64,000 bases of DNA. It comes from Kribbella rubisoli. Its GTDB lineage: Bacteria > Actinomycetota > Actinomycetes > Propionibacteriales > Kribbellaceae. Both the position numbers and the translations under genes were made by a program. The stretch covers positions 806,001 through 870,000 of the forward strand of contig NZ_SHKR01000011.1 of NCBI RefSeq assembly GCF_004217145.1, written 5' to 3'. Positions 52,838 through 59,894 of the stretch are shown here, piece by piece. How positions within the stretch are numbered: position 1 is the first letter of the stretch; every line of letters begins with the position of its first letter. A model generated the notes under the pieces. It was not told the DNA's origin, did no database searches, and saw only the letters and a list, made by a program, of their open reading frames with translations.

Positions 52838-54610
52838 TTACTTCTCGCTGGCGCCAACGGCACCTCGATCCGCGGCCGACAGGTGCTGCACGGTCACGCC
52901 GGTGGCGGTCATCGTGCGGGTGACCGCCCGGCCGCCGTACACCCAGTAGATGACGAGCTCATCCCTGCCACGGTTGATGAATTGGTGCGGTACGCCGCCC
53001 GGCACCCAGGTCGCGTCACCCGCCTCCAGGTCGACCCGCTCGCCGTCGATCACCGCTGTCGCCTGGCCGGCGAACACCAGCACCGATTCCTCGACGTTGT
53101 GCGAGTGCGTCGGGATTTCGGTGCCGACGGCAAACGTTGTGGTGCCGGTGGTGATCCGGTTCGCGTCGCAGTTCCACGCACCGACGTACGGGACGGTGCG
53201 GACGCCGCTGCCGCGGTCGAACACCTCGGTCTCGTCCGGCCGGATCACCAGCCGGGGTGCGGGCTCCGGTGACCAGACCGTCTTGACGTTCATGAACTCG
53301 CGCATCCCGTAGGCGCCGAGTTCGCGGCCGTACCCGGACTGCTTGATCCCGCCGAACGGGAGGCGCGGATCCGACGCGACGATCGCGTTCACGAACACCG
53401 CGCCGGCGTCGATCCGGCGTACCAGCTCTGCCGATCGCTCGGGTGACGTCCACAGCGAGGCGCCGAGTCCGAACTCGGTCTGGTTCGCCAACCGGATCGC
53501 CTCGTCGGCGTCACCGGCCCGGACGACGGCCGCGACCGGGCCGAACGTCTCCTCGTCGAACGCCGCCATCCCCGGCAACACGTGATCGAGAACGGTCGGC
53601 AGGTAGAAGAAACCCGGCCCGGCAGGAGATCCGCCGCAGACAAGGGTGGCGCCGGACTTCACGGTACGGCGAACCTGGTCGTGCAACGTGTCGCGTAGAC
53701 CGTCGCGAGCCAGCGGGCCGAGTGTGGTCTCGCGCCGGAGCGGATCGCCGACGACCAGCTTCTCGATCTCGACGGTGAAGAGGTCGACGAACTCGTCGGC
53801 GACGGACTCCTCGACGATCAACCGCTTCGCGTTGACGCAACTCTGGCCGGTGTTGAGGAAGCGTGCCTTCACCGCAGCCCGCGCGGCCGCTTCGAGGTCG
53901 GCGTCGGCGAGGACGATGAACGGGTCGGATCCGCCGAGCTCGAGGACCTGCTTCTTCAACGCCTGACCGGCCTGGGTCGCGATGATCCGGCCGACCTCGG
54001 TGGAACCGGTGAACGTCACCGCGGCGATCCGGTGGTCGGTGATCAGCCCGGCGACCTGCTCGGTCTCGACGAGCGCGACCCCGATCAGGCCGCTCGGCAT
54101 TCCGGCGTCGGCGAGGACGGACTCGATCGCGAGCGCGCTCTGCGGCACGGTGTTCGCGTGTTTGAGGATCGCGCCGTTGCCGGCCGCCAGTGCGGGGGCC
54201 GCGAAGCGGAAGAACTGCCAGAACGGGAAGTTCCACGGCATGACGGCCAGGACGACGCCGAGCGGTTCGACCTCGATCCGGCCTTGCGCGGTGACCTGTT
54301 CGGCGGCGAGGAAGCCTGCCGCGTTGGCGGCGTAGTACTCGCAGGTGATCGCGCACTTCTCGATCTCGGCCTCGGCCTCGGTGATCGGCTTGCCCATCTC
54401 GGTGCTGATCAGGTGCGCGAGGCCGTCCTGGCGCGCGCGGAGGGTGTCCGCGATCGACTGCAGGAGTGCGATGCGTTCGTCGACGGACGTGTTCCGCCAG
54501 TTGCTCTGGGCAAGCAGTGCGGCGCTGAGCAGCCGGTCGACGCGGTCTTCGTCGTACGGCTCGAAGGCCGCGAGGTGCTCGCCGGTGGCGGGGTTGATCG
54601 AGGCGATCAC
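52838..54610 (-). CDS. aldehyde dehydrogenase fused to a C-terminal cupin
   Basis: Predicted 590-residue protein. Residues 1-445 are an NAD(P) aldehyde dehydrogenase of the succinate-semialdehyde/GabD type. It shows PWNFPFWQFFRFAAPALAAGN, TFTGSTEVGRII, the catalytic Glu in VLELGGSDP (about 222), the nucleophile Cys in NTGQSCVNAKR (about 255) and the end PFGGIKQSGYGRELG. Residues 460-590 form a cupin with IPTHSHNVEESVLVFAGQA (His/Glu metal site) and PGGVPHQFIN. The fusion is unusual. The cupin may bind a metal or effector, or sort the substrate. GTG 54610 overlaps the aconitase stop by four bases, so the operon is tightly coupled. Confidence 0.87.
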   Translation of the reverse strand: MIASINPATGEHLAAFEPYDEDRVDRLLSAALLAQSNWRNTSVDERIALLQSIADTLRARQDGLAHLISTEMGKPITEAEAEIEKCAITCEYYAANAAGFLAAEQVTAQGRIEVEPLGVVLAVMPWNFPFWQFFRFAAPALAAGNGAILKHANTVPQSALAIESVLADAGMPSGLIGVALVETEQVAGLITDHRIAAVTFTGSTEVGRIIATQAGQALKKQVLELGGSDPFIVLADADLEAAARAAVKARFLNTGQSCVNAKRLIVEESVADEFVDLFTVEIEKLVVGDPLRRETTLGPLARDGLRDTLHDQVRRTVKSGATLVCGGSPAGPGFFYLPTVLDHVLPGMAAFDEETFGPVAAVVRAGDADEAIRLANQTEFGLGASLWTSPERSAELVRRIDAGAVFVNAIVASDPRLPFGGIKQSGYGRELGAYGMREFMNVKTVWSPEPAPRLVIRPDETEVFDRGSGVRTVPYVGAWNCDANRITTGTTTFAVGTEIPTHSHNVEESVLVFAGQATAVIDGERVDLEAGDATWVPGGVPHQFINRGRDELVIYWVYGGRAVTRTMTATGVTVQHLSAADRGAVGASEK

Positions 54611-57060
54611 AAGATGTGCCCTTCGCTGAGGCGGTGCAGGACGTAGGGAAGTACGCCGCCGTGGCGGTAGTAGTCGTGCTCGCGGGGCGTGTCGAGGCGG
54701 ACGCGGAGCCGGTAGGTGCGGCCGGCGGAACGCGCGGTGGCTGATTCGTCGTCGTGCAGTTCTATGTCGATCGGATCGTTGCCGGTGAGGTCGTCGCCCT
54801 CGCCGGGGAGGAACTCGAGCGGGAGGATGCCGAGGCCGACGAGGTTGGAGCGGTGGATCCGCTCGAAGGACTGGGCCAGGACGGCGCGGACGCCGAGCAG
54901 GGCCGGGCCTTTGGCGGCCCAGTCGCGGGACGAGCCGGTTCCGTATTCCTTGCCTGCGACAACGACAATCGGTACGCCGGCTCTTTGGTATGCCATCGCG
55001 GCGTCGTAGATCGAGGTCGTCGTGCCGTCGGGTCCGCGGGTCAGCGGGCCTTCGATGTCGACGAGTTGGTTGCGCAGGCGAACGTTGCCGAAGGCACCGC
55101 GCATCATCACCTCGTGGTTGCCTCGGCGGGAGGCGTAGGTGTTCAGCTCGGTCTCGCCGAGGTCTTTCAGATAGCGTCCGGCGACACTGTCGCGCGGGAT
55201 CGCGCCGGCAGGTGAGAGATGGTCGGTCGTGACGGAGTCACCCAGGCGAACCAGTGCGCGTGCTCCGTTGAGGTCATCGGTCGGTTTGCTGAAGTAGTCC
55301 GGTCGCTGGAGGTACGTCGAATTGCCCCAGGCAAACGTCTCGCCCTGCGGTGCGTCCAGCTTCTGCCAGCGGTCGTCGCCGGTGAACAGGTCGTCGTACG
55401 CGTGCTCGAAGAGGTCGGGGGCGAGCACCTCCCGCAGTACCGCGTCGATCTCGGCGGGTTCGGGCCAGATGTCACGCAGGTAGACGTCACCACTCAAAGG
55501 CTCGGTCTGCAGGTCGATGTCGATCCGGCCGGCCAACGCGTACGCGATCACCAGCGGAGGCGAGGCGAGGTAGTTGAGCTTCACGTCGGGCTGGATCCGG
55601 CCCTCGAAGTTCCTGTTCCCCGACAACACTGCTGCCACCGTCAGGTCCTGCTCGCGCACTGCCTGGGCGACGTCGTCGATCAACTCCCCCGACGCCCCGA
55701 TACACGTCATACAACCGAACCCGGCCAGATGAAACCCAAGCTTCTCCAGGTACGGCGTCAACCCCGCCTCCCGCAAATAGTCCATCACCACCCGCGACCC
55801 CGGCGACAACGTCGTCTTCACCCACGCCCGACTACCGACCCCCCGCTCCACCGCCTTCTTGGCCACCAACCCAGCCGCCACCATCACCGCCGGATTAGAC
55901 GTGTTCGTACACGACGTAATAGCCGCCACAACCACAGCCCCATGCCCCGGAACATCTGCGGTGCGGGGGCCGGGTGGGAGTTCATGGTCGGCAGCTTGCT
56001 TGGTGTCTGTCAGAGGGATTCGTTGGTTGGGCCTACGCGGGCCGGCGATGGAGGGGACGATTGTGGAGAGGTCGAGGGTTACGTGTTCGTCGTACAGGAG
56101 GTTGGCTGTGGGGTCGTGCCATAAGCCTTGGGTTCGGGCGTAAGACTCGACGAGGGCGACCTTGGCGGGTGGGCGGTTGGTGAAGGTCAGGTAGTCGAGG
56201 GTTTGGTGGTCGATGGGAAAGTAGGCCGCGGTGGAGCCGAACTCGGGGCACATGTTGGCGATCGTGGCCCGGTCGGGGACGGGGAGGTCGGCTAGCGCGG
56301 GGCCGGTGAACTCCACGAACTTGCCGACGACGCCGTGCGAGCGCAGGGTTTCGGTGATGGTGAGGACGAGGTCCGTGGCGGTGGTGCCGGCCGGCAGTGC
56401 ACCGGTCAGCGACACACCGACGACCGGCGGCAGGACCATCGAGACCGACTGGCCGAGCATCGCGGCCTCGGCCTCGATCCCGCCGATCCCCCAGCCGAGT
56501 ACGCCGAGGCCGTTCACCATCGTGGTGTGCGAGTCGGTCCCGAGACACAGATCCGGGAACACCCACCCGTCACGCTCCTCGACGACCCGCGCCAGGTACT
56601 CCAGGTTGATCTGATGCATGATCCCGGCCCCGGGCGGCACAACCTTCAACTGCCGGAACGTCTGCTGTCCCCAGCGCAGGAACCGGTACCGCTCGGCGTT
56701 CCGCTCGTACTCACGGGCCACGTTCAACTGCAGCGCATCAGGCCGGCCGAACACATCCGCGATCACCGAGTGATCCACGACGAGCTCCGCCGGGATCACC
56801 GGATCGACCAGCGCCGGTTCCTTGCCCAGCGCAACCATCGCGTTCCGCATCGCCGCCAGGTCGACCAGCACGGGTACGCCGTTCGTGTCGTGCAGGAACA
56901 CCCGGGACGGGTACACCTCCAGCTCACCGGTTGCCCCCGGCTCCCAGTTCCGCAACGCCTCGGAGGCGGTCCCGTGCCGGAGCGCGTTCTCGAGCAGGAT
57001 CCGCAACGTCCGCGGGAGGTGGTCCGGGGCGATCCCGGCGAGGTCCTGGATCCTGCTCAC
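54607..57060 (-). CDS. aconitase family hydro-lyase
   Basis: Predicted 817-residue Fe-S hydro-lyase of the AcnA type. The 4Fe-4S ligands are seen: Cys in AITSCTNTSNPAV (about 383) and the pair in GFGCMTCIGASGEL (about 450). Other motifs are GIMHQINLEYLARVV, LCLGTDSHTTMVNGLGVLGWG, SGNRNFEGRI and KEYGTGSSRDWAAKGP. It is shorter than typical AcnA (about 890-930) and sits in an operon with an IDH-like decarboxylase and an ALDH-cupin, so it is likely a paralogue acting on a citrate-like or other tricarboxylate substrate rather than the cycle enzyme. GTG 57060 overlaps the dehydrogenase stop. Confidence 0.9.
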   Translation of the reverse strand: MSRIQDLAGIAPDHLPRTLRILLENALRHGTASEALRNWEPGATGELEVYPSRVFLHDTNGVPVLVDLAAMRNAMVALGKEPALVDPVIPAELVVDHSVIADVFGRPDALQLNVAREYERNAERYRFLRWGQQTFRQLKVVPPGAGIMHQINLEYLARVVEERDGWVFPDLCLGTDSHTTMVNGLGVLGWGIGGIEAEAAMLGQSVSMVLPPVVGVSLTGALPAGTTATDLVLTITETLRSHGVVGKFVEFTGPALADLPVPDRATIANMCPEFGSTAAYFPIDHQTLDYLTFTNRPPAKVALVESYARTQGLWHDPTANLLYDEHVTLDLSTIVPSIAGPRRPNQRIPLTDTKQAADHELPPGPRTADVPGHGAVVVAAITSCTNTSNPAVMVAAGLVAKKAVERGVGSRAWVKTTLSPGSRVVMDYLREAGLTPYLEKLGFHLAGFGCMTCIGASGELIDDVAQAVREQDLTVAAVLSGNRNFEGRIQPDVKLNYLASPPLVIAYALAGRIDIDLQTEPLSGDVYLRDIWPEPAEIDAVLREVLAPDLFEHAYDDLFTGDDRWQKLDAPQGETFAWGNSTYLQRPDYFSKPTDDLNGARALVRLGDSVTTDHLSPAGAIPRDSVAGRYLKDLGETELNTYASRRGNHEVMMRGAFGNVRLRNQLVDIEGPLTRGPDGTTTSIYDAAMAYQRAGVPIVVVAGKEYGTGSSRDWAAKGPALLGVRAVLAQSFERIHRSNLVGLGILPLEFLPGEGDDLTGNDPIDIELHDDESATARSAGRTYRLRVRLDTPREHDYYRHGGVLPYVLHRLSEGHIL

Positions 57061-58109
57061 GTCGGCTCACCGATGGTGGCGACGACCGCGTCGGTGAAGG
57101 CGGTGGTGCCGGCGGTGCCGCCGAGATCTGCGGTCCGCGTCCCCCGCGCGACGGTGGTCCGCAGGGCCTGCTCGACGCGGTCAGCGGCGTCGCGAGAGCC
57201 CAGCCAGTCGAGCAGCATCGCGCCGGAGGCGATCATCGCGGTCGGGTTCGCGAGTCCACGGCCGGCGATGTCCGGCGCCGAGCCGTGGGCAGCCTGGGCC
57301 ATCGCCCGGTCGTAGGAGGCGTTGATGGACGGCGCGATGCCGAGCGACCCGGCCAGTTCACCGGTCAGGTCGGACAGGATGTCGCCGAACATGTTCTCGG
57401 TCACGAGTACGTCGAAGTCCGCGCCGTGCCGGACCAGATGCACGGTCATCGCGTCGATGTGGAAGTCGTCGACCTCCAGCTGCGGGTAGTCGGCCGCGAC
57501 CTCCCGGCAGATCTCCAGGAAGAACCCGGTGGTGGTCCGCAGCACGTTCGCCTTGTGCACGATCGTCAGGTGCCGGCTCCGCCGGAGCGCCAGCTCACAC
57601 GCCTGCCGCGCGATCCGCTCGATCGCGGGCCGGGTGAAGATCCCCATCGCGATCGCCACGTCCTTGGTCGGCATGAACTCGCCCGTGCCGCGATAGGTAC
57701 TGCGATCCGCGTAGAACCCCTCAGTGTTCTCCCGCACCACCACCAGATCGAGCCCGGGCACCAGTGCAGGCGTCCCTTCGAACGCGCGTGCCGGACGGAT
57801 GTTCGCGAACAGGTCGAAGTGCTTGCGCAGGAACCCGCTCGGGTTCAGCCGGGCCCGATGCTCGGCCGGGTACGACGCACTGTCGTGCGGGCCGAGCAAC
57901 CATCCGTCGAGCTTGTCCAGCGTCTCGACCGTGAGGTCGGGCAGCGCACTGCCGTGGGTCTCGATCGCCGCGGCGCCGACCGGGAGCGGAACCCACTCGA
58001 CCGGCTCGGCGCCCGCGGCGGCCAGGCCTGCGTCGAGGACCCGGACAGCGGCCGGGACGATCTCCGGCCCGATGCCGTCACCGTCGAGAACTCCTAGTCG
58101 ATACGTCAT
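57057..58109 (-). CDS. isocitrate/isopropylmalate dehydrogenase family enzyme
   Basis: Predicted 350-residue beta-hydroxyacid oxidative decarboxylase. It has LGVLDGDGIGPEIVPAAVRVLD, VVVRENTEGFYADRSTY (substrate and NAD loop), DAMTVHLVRHGADFDVLVTENMFGDILSDLTGEL and HGSAPDIAGRGLANPTAMI. The ENTEGFYADRS form is close to tartrate dehydrogenase/D-malate or homoisocitrate enzymes rather than LeuB. It heads the operon; aconitase and ALDH-cupin follow with four-base overlaps. A 22-base palindrome lies ten bases upstream of its start. Confidence 0.9.
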   Translation of the reverse strand: MTYRLGVLDGDGIGPEIVPAAVRVLDAGLAAAGAEPVEWVPLPVGAAAIETHGSALPDLTVETLDKLDGWLLGPHDSASYPAEHRARLNPSGFLRKHFDLFANIRPARAFEGTPALVPGLDLVVVRENTEGFYADRSTYRGTGEFMPTKDVAIAMGIFTRPAIERIARQACELALRRSRHLTIVHKANVLRTTTGFFLEICREVAADYPQLEVDDFHIDAMTVHLVRHGADFDVLVTENMFGDILSDLTGELAGSLGIAPSINASYDRAMAQAAHGSAPDIAGRGLANPTAMIASGAMLLDWLGSRDAADRVEQALRTTVARGTRTADLGGTAGTTAFTDAVVATIGEPT

Positions 58110-58119
58110 AGCCAGGAGT

Positions 58120-58200
58120 GTGAGTCGTTATAACGACTCACGTCAAGGTATCGCTCCGTGATGTCTCGCGCCTTGATATGCTGCGATCTGGTGTTATAAC
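58120..58200. promoter_or_regulatory. GntR operators: 22-bp palindrome and second half-site
   Basis: GTGAGTCGTTATAACGACTCAC to 22 bases (58120-58141) is a perfect palindrome with 11-base arms around GTTATAAC. The same eight-base core occurs again at 58193-58200, just before the gntR start. Between them TCAAGG (58143-58148) and CCTTGA (58171-58176) form a further repeat. The sites separate the divergent catabolic operon and gntR, and should be bound by this GntR. Confidence 0.82.
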
Positions 58201-58214
58201 CGAAGGGAGCGCCG

Positions 58215-58910
58215 GTGACGAAGGCAGAGGCCGCCTACGATCTCGTCCGGGAGCAGGTGCTCCGGGGCGATCTCGTCCCGGGTGCGGTCATCCCGCAGGC
58301 CGCCCTCGCCCGCGAGCTCGGCGTGAGTACGACGCCGTTGCGCGAAGCACTGCGCCGGCTGATGACCGAGGGCCTGGTCGAGCTCGACGCGCACCGCGAC
58401 GCCCGCGTGACCCGGTTGACCCTCGAGGAGGCCCGCGACCTGATCGAGGTACGCCGCTCCCTCGACCCGCTCGCTGCCGGCCTGGCCGCCGAGCGCCGTA
58501 CCCGCGAGGACCTCGCGCTGATCCGGCAGACGGCCGACGAACTGCGGCCGTTGCGCGCCGACCCCGGATCGGCCGAGCTGCTCACGCACCGGCGCTTCCA
58601 CGTGGCGATCTACAGCGCGTCGCACAACCAGCTGCTCGTCCAGCACCTCGACGGACTGTGGGACAAGGCCGACCGATATCGCAGGCTGGCACTCGAGGAC
58701 GGCCGGAGCGAGGCGGACCTGGACCGCACGCACTCCGAGCACCGCGCGCTGGTGGACGCGATCGCGGCCGGCGACTCCGCTACCGCGACGACGGTCATGC
58801 TGGCGCATGTCGAGGCCAGCCTCGGCGCCCGGGCGGTCGCCCGCCTGACGTCCGCTGCCGACCAACCCGCCGCCCGGTCGCTGCGGGGCATCCGAGGAGG
58901 CCGGTCATGA
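58215..58910 (+). CDS. GntR family regulator, FCD (FadR) subgroup
   Basis: Predicted 231-residue regulator. The winged HTH has AYDLVREQVLRGDLVPGAVI, then ALARELGVSTTPLREALRRLMTEGLVEL and a wing DAHRDARVTRL. The FCD domain (about 80-220) contains the metal-binding DPGSAELLTHRRFHVAIYSAS and a later His in THSEHRALVDAI. FCD regulators respond to organic acids, often with a metal. GTG 58215 follows AAGGGAG. It should control the divergent dehydrogenase-aconitase-ALDH operon and itself. It overlaps the SGNH gene by four bases. Confidence 0.9.
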   Translation: MTKAEAAYDLVREQVLRGDLVPGAVIPQAALARELGVSTTPLREALRRLMTEGLVELDAHRDARVTRLTLEEARDLIEVRRSLDPLAAGLAAERRTREDLALIRQTADELRPLRADPGSAELLTHRRFHVAIYSASHNQLLVQHLDGLWDKADRYRRLALEDGRSEADLDRTHSEHRALVDAIAAGDSATATTVMLAHVEASLGARAVARLTSAADQPAARSLRGIRGGRS

Positions 58911-59893
58911 GCGACCTGTGGACCGGGCACCAGTACTGCGAGGTCGATGCTGACGGCTGGACGACGTTCTGGCGACTCGACCCTCGCGACCGCGACTTCC
59001 GCCTGTCCGACTGGACCGGCGATCCGGACCGCGCCGGTCATCGGCTCTGGGAGCGTGCTGCGACACCCGCGGGGGTGCGCGCGGCCTGGCGCACCTCTGC
59101 GGCATCGGTCGATCTGGAGATCCGGGCCGCGTTCGGCATCTACACCAGGATCGCGCCCGTCGACGTCCTGGTCGACGGCGAGCTGCACCAGCGGTGCGAG
59201 GTGCTGGAGGGCGAGCAGCGGCTGAGCATCGAGCTGCCGGGCGACCAGGCTGAGGTCGAGATCTGGCTCCCCCAGGCCGGAAGGGTCGCGCTCCGGAAGG
59301 TGTCCTTCGACGGCGAGGCCGAGCCGCTCGCGCCGACCGGGCCGCGGTGGATCACCTACGGCAGCTCGATCACGCAAGCCGGCGGCGCGTACGGCCCATC
59401 GGAGACCTGGCCGGCGCTGGTTGCCCGGACGAACGGCTGGGACGGCGTCAACCTCGGTTTCGCCGGCGAGTGCCACCTCGATCCGATCGCCGCCCGGACG
59501 ATCCGCGACCTACCGGCCGGCCTGATCTCGCTGTGTCTCGGCATCAACATCCACGGCGGAGCGACGTACAGCGGCCGGACGCTCCCCGGCCAGGTCGAGT
59601 CGTTCATCGCCACCGTTCGCGAAGGCCATCCGCAAACTCCGCTGGTCGTGATCACCCCGCTGCCCGCCCCGGACCGCGAAGGCGAGCCGAATGCGGTCGG
59701 CCTCACGCTCGACGACGTCCGGGCCTGCGTCGAGCTCGGCGCCCGCACAGATCCCGGCGTACGCGTGATCGACGGCCGGACGATCCTCAGCTCCGACGAA
59801 GCCCGGGCCCTGTATGCAGACGAAGTGCATCCAGGGCCCGACGGCTACCGCCTGATCGGCGAACGTCTCGCCGGTCTACTCACGCTCGACTGA
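58907..59893 (+). CDS. SGNH hydrolase with N-terminal jelly-roll domain
   Basis: Predicted 328-residue esterase. An N-terminal beta-sandwich (1-135, CE2-like) precedes the SGNH domain. Block I is RWITYGSSITQAG with the Ser nucleophile, block II GFAGECHLD, block III LCLGINIHG, and block V DEVHPGPDGYRLIG with the Asp/His. Such two-domain enzymes deacetylate sugars or act on lactones. ATG 58907 overlaps the gntR stop by four bases and GGAGG precedes it, so it belongs to the GntR transcript. It may process the substrate of the divergent catabolic operon. Confidence 0.85.
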   Translation: MSDLWTGHQYCEVDADGWTTFWRLDPRDRDFRLSDWTGDPDRAGHRLWERAATPAGVRAAWRTSAASVDLEIRAAFGIYTRIAPVDVLVDGELHQRCEVLEGEQRLSIELPGDQAEVEIWLPQAGRVALRKVSFDGEAEPLAPTGPRWITYGSSITQAGGAYGPSETWPALVARTNGWDGVNLGFAGECHLDPIAARTIRDLPAGLISLCLGINIHGGATYSGRTLPGQVESFIATVREGHPQTPLVVITPLPAPDREGEPNAVGLTLDDVRACVELGARTDPGVRVIDGRTILSSDEARALYADEVHPGPDGYRLIGERLAGLLTLD

Positions 59894-59894
59894 T

